A DNA stretch of 64,000 nt from Rhodeus uyekii. Its lineage: Eukaryota; Chordata; Actinopteri; Cypriniformes; Acheilognathidae. Of the stretch, positions 30,674-43,130 are shown piece after piece. The notes beneath the pieces were generated by a model. That model did no database searches. It was not told the DNA's origin and was given only the letters and a program-made list of their open reading frames with translations. The stretch lies in the NCBI GenBank assembly GCA_037043235.1, contig JAWRVZ010000103.1, positions 2,378,293 to 2,442,292 on the forward strand, in the 5' to 3' direction. Positions within the stretch are counted from its first letter, which is position 1. Each line of letters begins with the position of its first letter. A program made the position numbers and the translations under genes.

Positions 30674-32009
30674 TATCTATTTACAGACTAATAATTATGC
30701 TCATTCGGTCCTTCTTTTCATATATCTCTATCAAATCATTTCATATCCTTATCATCTGGAATTTTCAGGTTGCAAAACTCTTAATATTGTTATATCTGGA
30801 TGAATCAAATAATATAATATAATGAATTTCAAATTATTTATTGATCATATAATAATAAGTCAAATAATATTTAGAGAGCAGGACGCATGACGTTTAGATG
30901 ACATTACATTTATTTAGTTATGATCTGACCTTTATTTGTGTGGACTTGGGGGGGTTGGTCTCATGGACACAAGATATCCTGTTTAACACGTTGTAGTAAA
31001 CGTTACATTGTCAATGTGCCTTCACATTGTTATACTTAATCTGTTGATTGCCATCACTCACTTAAAGTGCTCATTCCAGGCCCAAACACAAAACCAGACC
31101 CACATTGTTTACGCAAACCTCTAATCCAGCCTAACACTTCAATGACCTCTCAGACACGGGATGTTCCTCTGTAAACCGGACTCGACATTTTTAATGTTTG
31201 ACAAACGACGTGCAAGAAAGTGGGGTATTTATTCCAGCTCATTTCATCTTTCCGTAATCTGTCTTGTTGTTTCTCTACCGAATAACATAAACAGTTAAAC
31301 AATGACTAGCACTTACATTTCAGTGTAGGCCGGGGAAACAGACCCACCTCTGTTCTCTAACACATACTAACATTCTCACCACAGCATGAACAGTAGGGGG
31401 ACATCCGGAAGTGTGTTTTCCTCTGTGAAGGATGAGAGGGACGTGAAGGTCTGTGATGCGAGTCACAAACATCCACATAGACACAAAAACGGCCTTAACA
31501 AGCACATTCTGCATGCAAATATTTAAACACAATAAATCCGAGAGATCAAACTGAAAGCACAATGTGGGATCCAATATTGGAGTTGCTCATATATAAATTT
31601 GGGGGGGGGGGGAAAGAAAAATCAATGTGAAGTTTAACTGAGCAATATAGACACTTTTCTACACTCTACATTTATTGAATCAATTTTATGCATCGTTTTC
31701 TATCTTCGCGAGGATGCTTTTTTTGGCTAGTGTTTCAAATCCCTCTTTTGCTAGGAAATATGTGTTCTAAAACAATATATTTGTGAATAAAAAGGAAAGG
31801 GGTTGAAGTATAAATTGCTCAAGGCTTGTCGTTTCGAATTAAACTGCAAAACTGTTGTATCCTAACATAAATATCATTCAGAAGTTTGGACTCTCTTTTT
31901 GTGTGTTTGTTTGATTGTTGTTTAAAAGAAATCCTTTTATTTAGCTTTTTTTTAATCTATTTAATTCAAAATGCTGTTTTTTGGGAGTTTCTATTCGGGA
32001 AATAAATGT
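30674..32009. other. Non-coding stretch
   Basis: No supported feature apart from a short G run near 31600. Confidence 0.45.
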
Positions 32010-32330
32010 TATCACATTTTCTACGAAAGTATTAAGCAGAACAACTGTTTTTAACATTAATAATAGTAAGAAATGTTTCTTGAGAAGCAAAGCATCATAT
32101 CAGAATGATTTGAAAAGGATCATATGGCACGAGAGACTGGAGTAATGATGCTGAAAAGTCAGCTTTTCTTTTTTTTTAATTAATTTCAGGAAGTTTTTTA
32201 TATATTAAAATAGAAAACGGTGATTTTAAACTAACAATAATTAAATAATTACCATTTTAACTATGTCTGACCAAATAAATGCAGCCTTGAACATTACAAG
32301 CATAATAACTTCTTTCATTTTTAAAAATTT
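32010..32330 (+). repeat. Dispersed cyprinid-type repeat, copy 6
   Basis: Longest copy seen: TATTAAGCAGAACAACTGTT, TTTCTTGAGAAGCAAAGCAT, GACTGGAGTAATGATGCTGA, then the AAATAAATGCAGCCTTG tail. Confidence 0.8.
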
Positions 32331-32534
32331 GAACAGTTTCAACAGTACTGCATATCAAATTTGTATCCATTTATCTTGAGATAAATGTATTAAACATTTA
32401 AACACATTAATTGTCTAAAAGAAATGTGTAATCTAGTTTACAACTGTGTGTAATCAACAGTTGCAGTCCATGTTTATTTGACTCACGAACAGCAGACACA
32501 CTCTGATTTAGACTATCGGAGGGTTGCCAGACAT

Positions 32535-32620
32535 TCAATTCAATTCACATTTATTTGTATAGCGCTTATCACAATAAATGTTAAGCAGCTTTACAGAAAA
32601 TGCATGTCTATGTGGCTGTG
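32535..32620. repeat. Common fish interspersed repeat fragment
   Basis: AATTCAATTCACATTTATTT followed by GTATAGCGCTTATCACAATA and GCAGCTTTACAGAAAATGC, a string widespread in fish genomes as I recall it. Family not assigned. Confidence 0.55.
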
Positions 32621-33583
32621 TCACAAATGTACATATGCAAATCACACAGTTAGCTAACAATTTATTATTTTAAACAATGTATTAATTTAAAGCAGAAACA
32701 ATGAGCTCATTGAAGTAACGTTGTTAACAAAATGATTAGGATACATAGAAAAGTTAGCATAGGTTCGCTTCATCAGACGTTCGGTATACTAGAGGCCTAC
32801 ACATTCATTCAGACTCAGAAAACACAAACACAAACCGGCCTGACAGAGCCAAAACACACATATAAACAAGCTGTATACGCTTAATAGAAAATACAGGAAA
32901 AACTTTCCCAACAAGAGTCTGTTTATCCTGTGAAAATATATCCTCCATTTCAACAGGTCAGCACAGTACACTTGTAAAATATGGAGTGTGTTTTTCCTCC
33001 AGTGGAGAAAAGTACAAAATATAAATGACATATGTTGAATCGCTCTTCAATAGAGTCTGGATGAAGGAGGGAGGCATCTTATCTGTCCATCAATCAAAAC
33101 AGGCTACAATAACACATAATTAGGAGATAATCATCATCCCAAATCCAACAACTGCACGCAACTCGGACTTGGTCTGCAAAATAGTCTTCACACGGATTTG
33201 AAATCTTTCTTTTCAGATAACTGAATACAGCTGCACTAAGCTCAGTTCTCACCGATACTTGTTTACAAGATGTCCCAGAATGAATCAGGGAGCATGGAGA
33301 GGCACTGGAGGTCCACACACACTCGTATGAATCGGCATATTTCACTCAAACTCTACTAGAGCAGCTTTTTTAACCTTTTTGACTCACACATGTATTTATA
33401 TTGTAATTGTAGCAGAGCTGCTTGATTTCTTATAAACAGTTGTACTAACAGAAACTAGGATCGTCAATAAACCATCTCAATTATGTTTGCGATTACAGAA
33501 ACTGTTTGTTTTTTAATAAATTGGGTTGTAGAGGGGAAATTAATAAAAGGAATATTCTGTTTATTTCGATTTTGTACTTTGCA
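32621..33583. other. Non-coding stretch
   Basis: No supported feature. Confidence 0.45.
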
Positions 33584-33999
33584 AGCACCACGTCTGAACA
33601 AACCCCACGTTTACCAGAACTCTACTGGTTAATAAGTACTACAAACAAACCAAAATAAAAAACAAACCTGAAGCTGAAGAAACCCTAAACGTTAACGGAA
33701 AAGACCCGCGAACCTGAGTGACAGAGATAGACAGAGTGAGAAAGAGAGCTGTTCTCTTCTCAGTGTTCGGTGTGTGAGTGAGCAGAGTGGGACACAGCAA
33801 ATCTGCATGTGTAGGGGAGGGGCGCTGTGACTAGCCTATCACAGAACGCACAAACAATCAGCTACCCAATGAGGATTTTTATTCAATCCGAGCACAGATA
33901 TTGACTCGTATTACTCGTATAATACTCGTACTGGGCAAAAGTGCTTTATCCGTACTGGATACTCGTTTCAGCCGAGTATCCGGCTTAACTCTACTCTAA
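33584..33999 (+). mobile_element. hAT-like element fragment, copy 1
   Basis: Matches 38238-38634 closely over about 400 bp in direct orientation (AGCACCACGTCTGAA to the GAGTATCCGGCTTAACTCTA end). The left part present at 37910 is missing here, so this copy is truncated. Confidence 0.7.
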
Positions 34000-36900
34000 A
34001 CTTTTCAAAATGACAATGGATAAATTGTCAAATGACTTTGTTGTCGTGTAAAATTACCCTAATTTTACATTTTTAGTACTTTTCCTGCAATTTTGCTGCT
34101 GCCCCTTGGTTGAGAACCATAGCATTTGTATTTACTAAGGCTTAGTACTTTTGCTCATATACCGTAAAAAACATTTGCACTTTTAATGGTAAGTTACTGT
34201 AAAAAAGCTACGGTAAGAAATGGTATATTAACGACTGAGTAACGACTGGGAATGATGAGGAACCATTACTGTCTTTCCATGGTTTTACATTAAATTAAGC
34301 ACCATCTAAACTAAATAGTCCGATCAGAAAGTGGTTAGGAAATTTTTTAATCACTCGAGACCAGTTTCCAGAAAAGCCTGAGGTGAAAACGGTGCAAAAC
34401 AAACCTCACAGCTTGACAGTAAAAAATGATGCAGGAAAATGGCAAGATCTCCCCATGGCACCGAAAAAAGTGCAACTCTGTTCAAAATCCCAGTCTAGGA
34501 AACAAGGCTCCACAGCTCCAAGTTTCTGCCGTGGACCATGCAACCCAAAAGTACAGTTAGGGGAGAAGTTTAAAATGTGAAAAGACGTGGCACGCTGCCA
34601 CACAGATGGGGGATACAACAGAGGGAGAAAATAAATTCTCTGGCTCGCTGGAGGCATTTGGGAGATTTGCAATTAAGATTAGGCCTGACGACGCTAGGAC
34701 AAGGATCAGGCTGCTTCAGTACACACAATTATGCAAACAGACAGCATGATGTGCGGCATGTGTGACTAAACCGGCGACGAGACCCCGTTGGAAGATCACG
34801 AATGACTGGGAGGAAATGGGATATGTGAATGAGATAATAAAGAACGGGTCAGTGGAGAGACTGGAGTAAATAATGGTCAACTCTCTGTGTACTTGTATCC
34901 CAATTTCATTCTGATCTGATTCAGAATCATTAAGGTAATTGTCCAATTTACTTACCGTATATATGAAAAAATGATCTCTCTCTACTAATGCAGTAAAATA
35001 TACATGGCAGTGTTTCAGAATTAAAATGAATAATTCTTCCATTTAATATTTTAAAGAACCAGCTCAAAATAGTAATTTATTTTTGGATTCACTAAAAGAA
35101 CCAGTTTGTAAAAGATCACTTTGTAATCATATTTGATAAAGACTTCATTGTCACAATCACAACTCGAATAAAAATGATTGTATGTGACATGGTTTGAGAT
35201 GAAGATGAATGAGCGATGACAGAATCCAGTAAGCTCTTATGAGAACACACTGAATTACTGGCTTACTTATATTTCAGAGAGCCTGAGAATTGTTCTGTTC
35301 TGCCAACTGCAAGTGCTTAACGAGCATTTTAACACTTGTTTGACAAATTAGAAAACAAATTAAAACAGCAACAGCCCTGCCAACTCTTCTGTGCATGCAG
35401 ACTGAAACAAACAAACAGCTGAGCCAAGATCTGATGAGTAAAAACAACTTTTAATGGCAAAAAAAGAGGTAATCTCAGGCATTAAATTCAGGACTGCACC
35501 ACAGAAAGACCTAAAGAAACATCATCTCTGAGATTAAAGAGAAAAGATCATGTTGATTACTTTTGACACAGAGTGTGTTTTCATGGCAGTTATCAAATAG
35601 TTACCCTGGCCTAAATTTTACTGTAATTGGAGATCTTTCAAATCATCTAGGATTGAGGTATAAATGTTCTCCAAATGTATAAGGTGTGAGATGACAGCTA
35701 GAGAAAATGCTAGCCTCCCATATGATCAACAAATCACCTATTTTTTCTTATAACTAGACCTAACATGCCATAATTGCTTCCATATCTCTATTTTCAGTGG
35801 GTACATGGCCCCACATTTCATTCAAATGAAATTGGGAAATATTGCAGCCAAACAGGGAGGGAGTTTTTACAGTGATGTTGAGAGTATGGCAAAATGCCCT
35901 CCCACAAACTACAGACAGATGCTTTTAATAAACCCAGAGTACAGAACCATACCGCCATTGCCTTTATTTTCTATTTATTTAGCTAGATCCTGATGGAGAT
36001 ACATTCTGACTACCTATTTTGCAAAACCAAGCAGCTACAGACACATGTAAATTAAAAGTCGTAAGAAAAGTTTGTGCCACGTATGTGCTTAAATAAGGGT
36101 TCACCCCAAAAGTTGAATTAATTCATTATTTAAAATGATTTCACCATTCATCAAACGATTTGATCACTACTGATTTCCATTATATGTACTACAAAAAAAC
36201 CAATGAAACATGAACAGAAGCAATTTTTGTGAGTGCGAGCAAATGAGTACAGAATTTTACGTTTTTGGTGAACTGTTCATTAAAAACAGCATCTGCATTA
36301 TTATTTTGGAGTCGCTATAATGGCAAAGCAATGCAATATGTGTGCAGGAGATTCAATTCTTCATTTTCCAGCGCATCTCCTCCTGTTCTCAGCGAAGCAA
36401 CCTTCTAACACGGTGTGAAGAAACACATAAGCACCCGGGGTGCAGAGAAAGGGCTAGATTTTCACGTTGCCTCGCTTCATGCCTACTTAAATCTACGTGA
36501 AGGTATAGCATATGACAACACTTATGCACAGAGGGGAAAGCTTAATGTAGATCAGACATGAAAAAGTTCAAACTCAACACAAAGGCCGACAGATAATCTG
36601 TGCCCTTCCATCTCACCCACAGCGAAACCCTCACAGCCCTAGACAGCTTTTGGAGGAAGCATTAAAGCTTGCAGCCGTCTCAATGGGTAGGCCAATAAAA
36701 CAAGGGCGGATTACATTCTTAAGAGGCACGTTTATCCAAGCACGTCGCACTTTTTCCAGAAGAACCTCTCGACCTGGGAGATGAGACTAGGTGTCCGGAT
36801 CTACATTGCCCTCAGGTCTGGGGGCATACGGTCACACGGTTGTGTAAAACATTCAGATCTTTCCGACTGTAGCTTTTCGTAGTCACGCTCGGATTTTGGC

Positions 36901-37909
36901 TTTAAATGCATTTGTCTGTAACGACAATAACAGTGGTTTTCAGAGCACTGGCCAGTATAGCTGAAGGCTTACTTGGGAAACAAACGCAGATGTAATATTG
37001 GACTCGGCTATCGATAGAGACAACACATGCAAATATCTGTATTCTGGTGAAGTAGCTGCATCACAATATGTAGAGGCGATTTTTCGTCCTTAAGTCAATA
37101 GGAAAAAAAACGTTTTTTTTTTGTTTTTTAAGATCACAAACGTTACAAAACTAATGTTGAATACTTGAAAAGAACGCTTTCAGCTGTTGATCACAAAAAC
37201 GCACAATAAAACAAAAGAGGAGGGTTTTGAAAAAACTTTAAACCAAAAACGTATAAATGTATTGTTAAAATGATTACACATTGCGAAAGACCATACAAGT
37301 CTTTAGTTCATTGCAAGAATGAATTGAAATGTCATTGGGGAGTGTAAGTGACTAGATGTTTGATTATCTCATTCATCTCAAGCTCTGAGTGACCAGTGTG
37401 TTGTCCTTTCAGCTTCAGAGGAAGCCAAAGTCTGAGTGGATTCAGCTTTGACCAGACCCAAGTCAATTCATTGCTTTGTTGAGCTCATTACGGTCCACAG
37501 GTATTAAGTTCTTTTGTGTCTATAGTTCAAGTGTTTTTTTCTGATGTTTGCCATGAAAGGAAGCCCATTATAGGCAAAGGAAGGAACAGCAAATTGTGAC
37601 CCAGGTTTACCATTCAGCTCCAGAAAACAGACTGATTCACCAAAAGCACCCGATTCTTTAATTAGACACAGGAAGTGCAACATAAGGGAGAAAGACAAAA
37701 GGTCTATTCACATTCAAAAACCTATAAGAAACAAGTCTTACTTCCAGGGCACTTCAACTGTATTCTCCAAAGTGAAGACATTGCATGATTGAACGCCAAA
37801 GATGAATAATAACAAATAGCACTTAACTAAAGATGATGATATTATTTGATCCTGTAAATAATAGACATCCTTAATGACATGATAAAGAAATGCCATCAAC
37901 GATAATTTG
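34000..37909. other. Non-coding stretch
   Basis: No exon with splice signals, RNA gene or long repeat recognised in 3.9 kb. 34380-34760 and 36290-36800 are less AT-rich than the rest and could hold conserved non-coding sequence, which I cannot test here. Confidence 0.4.
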
Positions 37910-38634
37910 TAGGGATGAGCGAGTATCATGTAATCTTGCAATATATATCGGTTGATCAAATTGTTATATTTATTGCTGATTATAAAACTGTTTACATGAC
38001 AGCATCAGCATTGAGCTTCAGATCAATGGTTTTGATCACGATAACAAACGAACTATATACAGAACAAGTTTCGCAACAATGAATGAATGAACACATGCGG
38101 TTGCAATTATGAAGAAATCCTAATTTTTAATCATTATTTTTTGCATGAAGTCAAAAAACTGGTTAGAGCCAGCAGACAGTAAAAAAATTAAAATAAATCT
38201 CCGACAGGCAGACGCAACGCTAGTCGCATTCTACCAAGCACCACGTCTGAAAAAACCCCACGTTTACCAGAACTCTACTGGTTAATAAGTACTACAAACA
38301 AACCAAAATAAAAAACAAATCTGAAGCTGAAGAAACTCTAAACGTTAACGGAAAAGACCTGAAAGAACCTGAGTGACTGACGGAGAGACAGAGAGAGAAA
38401 GAGAGCTGTTCTCTTCTCAGGGTTCTGTGTGTGAGTGAGCAGAGCAGGACACAGCAAATCTGTATGTGTAGGGGAGGGGCGCAGTGACTAGCCTATCACA
38501 GAACGCAGACACAGTCAGCTACCCAATGAGGATTTTTATTCAATCCGAGCACAGATATTGACTCGTATTACTCGTACGCGGCAAAAGTGCTTTATCCGTA
38601 CCGGATACTCGTTTCACCCGAGTACTCTACTCTA
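37910..38634 (+). mobile_element. hAT-like element, copy 2 (probably complete)
   Basis: Starts TAGGGATGAGCGAGTATCAT and ends with a GAGTACTCTACTCTA block that partly mirrors it. The flanks ATAATTTG and ATAGGTTG match at 6 of 8 positions, compatible with a decayed 8-bp hAT target duplication. The right 400 bp are duplicated at 33584-33999. No transposase. Confidence 0.6.
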
Positions 38635-40116
38635 ATAGGTTGTGTGGTAGGTTTTTTTTATTGTGGAAGAATGAGGGTTGTACATTCTTCTCCTGCATTT
38701 GTTTGAAAGGTTTGTTCCCTTTACGGTGAATTTGCATTTGCTTCAGCCTATTCATTTAACTTTTTGCCAAAAATACAACTAGAACCAGCCCAGGTTAGAA
38801 AAAGTAACACAATTAGTTACTTTTCTTAGGGAGTAACGCAATATTTCAAAGCATTTCTTTATTAGTAACTTAAATCCTTTGCTATGTTATCAATGTTCAC
38901 TGATCATACAATGTCTTTTCTGCTCCTCCTCCTGTTCTAAAAGCTTTTGTACTCTTTGATATTATGATATCAGACTGGATTTCATTCCAGCTAAAAAATA
39001 CTTCAAGAGGACAATATTAGAAACAAAACTCTACAAACAGAATTTGTAATAAGCTTGTTGCTCGTGGCAAAGTTAAGCATTGAAAGAGAACAGTGTGCAG
39101 GATAAGGTTTTATGAACAGATATGAAACCATGTCCTTGGAAAAGAATACAGAGAGGGGGAAAGAAAGATAAAAGAGCTTTAAAGTTGAGTTGATCTTAAT
39201 TTAAACTGTTGTGTCCTGTGGGACAGGGCTAAAAGTTAACAGTGCTGGAGGAATCCTGTCATTTTCTTTCAGGCAACAGTCAAATTTCCAGAACGGAGAA
39301 AAGGGCAAAGAATTAACGCAAGGTTAAGTATCCTCTGTCCATCCCCTACTTCGCACCGATAGCTAGCAATGAATGTTAATGTCTCGTAGCTGAGCTTACA
39401 CAATAAATCTGTGGCATCCACCGGCCTCTGTGGACAGAGGAGCGCCACTCTCATCTTTATAACTTCCACATGCGAGTTATTTAATTCAGCATGAAGTATA
39501 TAAGCTGTGGTTCTGCCTGTGGTCAACGCTGACATGTCAGAACACTGTCACTTATCCACGCTGTAAAAAAACTGGCTTCATGATTACAACCTCTCTGTGT
39601 CCGTCCATTTAACCACTCAATCATTTATTTTACTCCATCTCAATTCTATGATTTTTCAGAGATTGATCTTGATTTTAGTTATCAGTAATTCAGTTCATCC
39701 TGCAGGTTATAACTTTGGCACCAAAGCAGTTATTCGTTTTAAGTTTGATGTTTTAACAGATTACAGTGGTGATTTGCAATGGTGACTAATTCCATCGTTC
39801 AAAGAGCTTGCCAAATACCCACCAAGTACAAAAATCTACAGAACATGTTTTGGTGGGATACAGTGCACCTGATGAGAGATTTATGAGAGGGATTTATATT
39901 CTTATCAATATGCTAGAAAGTCAAATGCGATTGTTCAGTAGGTTTAGAGAAAGGAAGAAGCATCTCAGGCACATGCAGAAGAACAAACCTGGAGGACACG
40001 AGCACTCTTGCGCTGCTTCTCGAGCGGTGCGGATTTTCGACACTCCCTCTTTGAGTCTCTGAGGAAAAAAGATGTAAATTATATACTGTATACATCACAC
40101 ACACACTCACTCACAA

Positions 40117-40121
<5 letters not shown>
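38635..40121. other. Non-coding stretch
   Basis: No supported feature. On the gene model it would be the part of col23a1 intron 1 closest to exon 1. Confidence 0.45.

Positions 40122-40185
<64 letters not shown>
40122..40185. repeat. (AT)n microsatellite
   Basis: About 32 AT dinucleotides, preceded by a short CA-rich stretch. Confidence 0.97.
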
Positions 40186-40189
<4 letters not shown>

Positions 40190-40330
40190 TACTGGCAGTT
40201 TTTGACCAGGGAATATGCTGTGAAATGTACAGCATTTATTTAATCCTAGAACACACTGCAACGCGTAATACAAAATAAGAGGAAACATCTGAGAATAATG
40301 CATACAGAAAAGAGTTTATGGTGTGAATAA

Positions 40331-40475
40331 TTCCTGCAGCTCAGTAGAGCTTGCAACACCAAAGTCATGAGTTCGATTCCCAGGGAAAGCAAGAACTGAT
40401 TAGAATATTAATGTGTTCCTTGAATGTAATGTAATTCTTTGGATAAAAGCATCTGACAAATGCTTAAATGTAATT
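40331..40475 (+). mobile_element. tRNA-derived SINE
   Basis: Has a pol III A-box-like GCAGCTCAGTAGAGC and a B box GAGTTCGATTCCC (40369-40381), followed by a tail CTTTGGATAAAAGCATCTGA and AAATGCTTAAATGTAA typical of fish HE1-type SINEs as I remember them. A short related tail is also visible at about 50825-50860. Confidence 0.75.
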
Positions 40476-40586
40476 CTCTAACGTATTTCACCTCTAAACA
40501 CGTTAATTAAATATGTTTCATTACACACGATACAAAATAAAACCAAACTCAAAGCAGGTAAATTGGTAAAAATAGAGTCGCCTCAC

Positions 40587-40862
40587 CTCTTGCACAAGTT
40601 TCTCTACGGCATCCCACAGAGTCGCGTGCGCATCCAGTGTCGCGTGCGCAGGTTGAATCCCAGACAGTCTCTCCATCTCCAGAAGCTCGATTTTACTCTC
40701 AAGATGAGAAGTTTTGACGTTCATAAACAGGCAAAGCGCCACGGAAGACGCCGACAGCACGAAACATACGAGGGTCGTTAAGCAGTGAAATATCTGTGGT
40801 GTTTGGTGTCCGTTGCTGTTTGATGTCTTTGACACATCTTTTGAATCCCCGGTTGAAACCAT
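40587..40862 (-). CDS. col23a1: First coding exon of a col23a1-like transmembrane collagen
   Basis: 92 residues from an ATG at 40862 in good Kozak context (A at -3, G at +4), ending in a GAG/GTGAGG splice donor at 40587/40586. The layout is that of membrane-associated collagens with type II topology: a short polar cytoplasmic N-terminus (1-26), one hydrophobic segment (about 27-49), then a charged heptad-like stretch (HLESKIELLEMERL, 53-66) and a short linker ending EKLVQE. I recall the same order in human COL23A1 exon 1. Collagen XXIII is a shed cell-surface collagen. No Gly-X-Y exon is seen in the 40 kb downstream on this strand, consistent with the very long first intron of that gene. The adjacent kinase gene upstream supports the call by synteny. 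COL13A1 or COL25A1 would be alternatives on sequence alone. Confidence 0.75.
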
Positions 40863-40991
40863 TTTTGGCAATGCGGTTATCTTGCTAAATATTATCCTTG
40901 TTCTTGAATCCTTTTTGAAACACGAGAAGGTCTCTATTTCAGAAAAGTGGAGTTTGTGTCTAGAGAGTAACTGCGACTGACAGGAGACGCG

Positions 40992-40994
<3 letters not shown>

Positions 40995-41054
<60 letters not shown>
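40995..41054. repeat. (GA)n microsatellite upstream of col23a1-like exon 1
   Basis: About 30 GA dinucleotides, 130-190 bases upstream of the collagen start codon on its coding strand (as CT), so in the likely 5' UTR or promoter. Confidence 0.95.
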
Positions 41055-41058
<4 letters not shown>

Positions 41059-41152
41059 GTCTCGAGCGCAGGTTAAATTGTTTCACTCTGAAGTGTGTAC
41101 AGTCAGACCCTTTCTTGCTGCTGAACAACTGTAAACAAAACAATATAACCGA

Positions 41153-41789
41153 CTGTGTGTGTGTGAGAGAGTGAGTGACTAAGTGTGCGAGTGAGTGTGT
41201 GAGTGTGTGTAAGTGTGAGTGAGTGTGATCAAGTGTGTCTGTGTGATCAAGTGTGTCTGTGTGAGTGTGTGTGTATGTGTGTGTATGTGTGACAGAGTGA
41301 GTGTGTGTGTGTATGTGTGACAGAGTGAGTGTGTGTGTAAATGTAGTTGTGTGTGAGTGTCTGTGTGTAAGTGTGAGTGAGTGCAAGTGTGCGTGTGAGT
41401 GAGTGTAAGTGTGCGTGTAAGTGTGACTGATTGAGTGTGTGTGTGTGTGTGAGTGCGTGTGTGTAAGTGTGAGTGAGTGTGATCAAGTGTGTCTGTGTGA
41501 GTGTGTGTGTGTATGTGTGACAGAGTGAGTGTGTGTGTAAATGTAGTTGTGAGTGAGTGTGTGTGAGTGTCTGTGTGTAAGTGTGAGTGAGTGTAAGTGT
41601 GCGTGTGAGTGAGTGTAAGTGTGCGTGTAAGTGTGACTGATTGAGTGTGTGTGTGTGTGTGTGTAAGTGTGAGTGATTGAGTGTAAGTGTGAGTGAGTGT
41701 AAGTGTATGTGTGAGTGAGTGTAAGTGTGACTGATTGAGTGTGAGTGTGTGTGTGTGTGTGAGTGTGTGTGTGTGTAAGTGTGAGTGAT

Positions 41790-41820
<31 letters not shown>

Positions 41821-42072
41821 GTGAGTGAGTGAGTGTGTGTAAGTGTGAGGGAGTGTGTGTGTAAGTGTAAGTGATTGAGTGTGTGTGTGTGTGTGTGTGT
41901 GTAAGTGTGAGGGAGTGTGTGTGTAAGTGTAAGTGATTGAGTGTGTGTAAGTGTAAGTGTGAGTGAGTGCGTGCGTGTGTGTGTAAGTGTGAGTGATTGA
42001 GTGTAAGTGTGTGTGTGTGTAAGTGTGAGAGTAATTGAGTGTGTGTGAGTGTGTAAGTGTGATGAGTGTGTC
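41153..42072. repeat. Complex (GT)n-rich array between the two genes
   Basis: About 0.9 kb of GTGTGAGTGAGTGT-, GTGTAAGTGT- and GATCAAGTGTGTCTGT-type units with internal repetition (for example, the block around 41247-41430 recurs near 41480-41640). The long minus-strand frame through it reads Thr/His/Ser-rich repeats and is not a gene. Confidence 0.95.
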
Positions 42073-42831
42073 GGAGGTCTTGTATTTTATGTTTTCTTTT
42101 ACTGCAAGCACTTGTTTCAACCCAGTTTTCAAACGTTTCTGTTATTTGTTAGTGATGTCACGCAAACTCGTAGGCTAATTACCAAACCGGTGTTCTTCCG
42201 CGAGCAAGTTGTAAGTTGACGCTTTAACCACTAGAGGTCCGCCAGATGTTTCCTCACGGCACTTTCACTCCAGCGCCAAACGCAACACGCAAACACACAC
42301 TTCAAAAAGAAACGGTCGAAACATCAAATGTTCCCATGATGCGTCGCGTCAAAAACACCGAAAACTCACTTTCTGTGGAGCTCAAGGTCAAAGAATGGCA
42401 GCATGAACCTTTTTTCTGCACACCACATTACATGACTCTCTAAATGCCTTATTATTAGCGGTTTATTGCACAAAGCAGTGTTAATATCAGTCTATAATAA
42501 AGAACACACATTAGAGTTGCAGCCAAGATAATTAGCTTTACATCTTGCGAAATCTCAAGAATTTCCCCACATGATGTCCATATGCGGTCCGAGATTACAT
42601 AAACATACACGAAAAGACAGCAAAACTAAAAGAGCATATGTATGAAAACAGGACCTATGGTGCCATCTGCAGGAGAGACGCTGTAAAACTAAATTCCTGT
42701 TGTCTAATAAAGGATAAATATTATTAATAAAAACGCCTAATGCAATTCACTAACTGCTCTGAAGGTCAGGCCACTGTTATCAATAAGAATGACAAATAAA
42801 AGCAAATGGTGTGCATTCAAAGCATTCAAGT
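42073..42831. other. Intergenic DNA between the kinase 3' end and the collagen promoter region
   Basis: No coding or RNA gene recognised. It includes any 3' flank of the kinase gene. Confidence 0.5.
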
Positions 42832-42837
42832 TTTATT
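42832..42837 (-). promoter_or_regulatory. Candidate poly(A) signal of the CLK gene
   Basis: AATAAA on the minus strand, about 147 bases past the stop codon at 42984-42986. It is the first canonical hexamer that I see after the stop. Confidence 0.6.
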
Positions 42838-42983
42838 TGCCAAAAGTACAGATTTTGGCTCGTATATTCAAACTTGTAATAAATATGGACAGAGGGAATG
42901 AAGCAGGCAGTCTTAAAGCAGACTGATACAGTCAGCAGCAGTCTCCCTGGGAGCAGTAACGTTCATTCAACGACGCCTCCAAG

Positions 42984-43130
42984 TCACGTCCTCCCTTTTC
43001 TTAGCGGGTTGAAAAAGGGATGTCCGATGGCCTGGTCCAGAGTGATTCGTTTGGATGAATCGTACTCCATCATCTTGTGAAGCAGATCAAAAAGCAGCTC
43101 ATGCTCCGGGGTTTTAGAGGACATGTATTG
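42984..43130 (-). CDS. clk4: CLK last coding exon
   Basis: 147 bases including TGA; LLFDLLHKMMEYDSSKRITL, then AIGHPFFNPLRKGRT. It encodes the C-terminal end of the kinase C-lobe and a short basic tail. Confidence 0.95.
   Translation of the reverse strand, partial: QYMSSKTPEHELLFDLLHKMMEYDSSKRITLDQAIGHPFFNPLRKGRT

Noticed and set aside
40863..40871. Three-residue N-terminal extension of the collagen exon
   Set aside because: It would begin at TTG. The in-frame ATG at 40862 has good context.
41179..42132. 317-codon minus-strand frame rich in Thr, His and Ser
   Set aside because: It is a translation of the (GT)n-type array; no real protein features.
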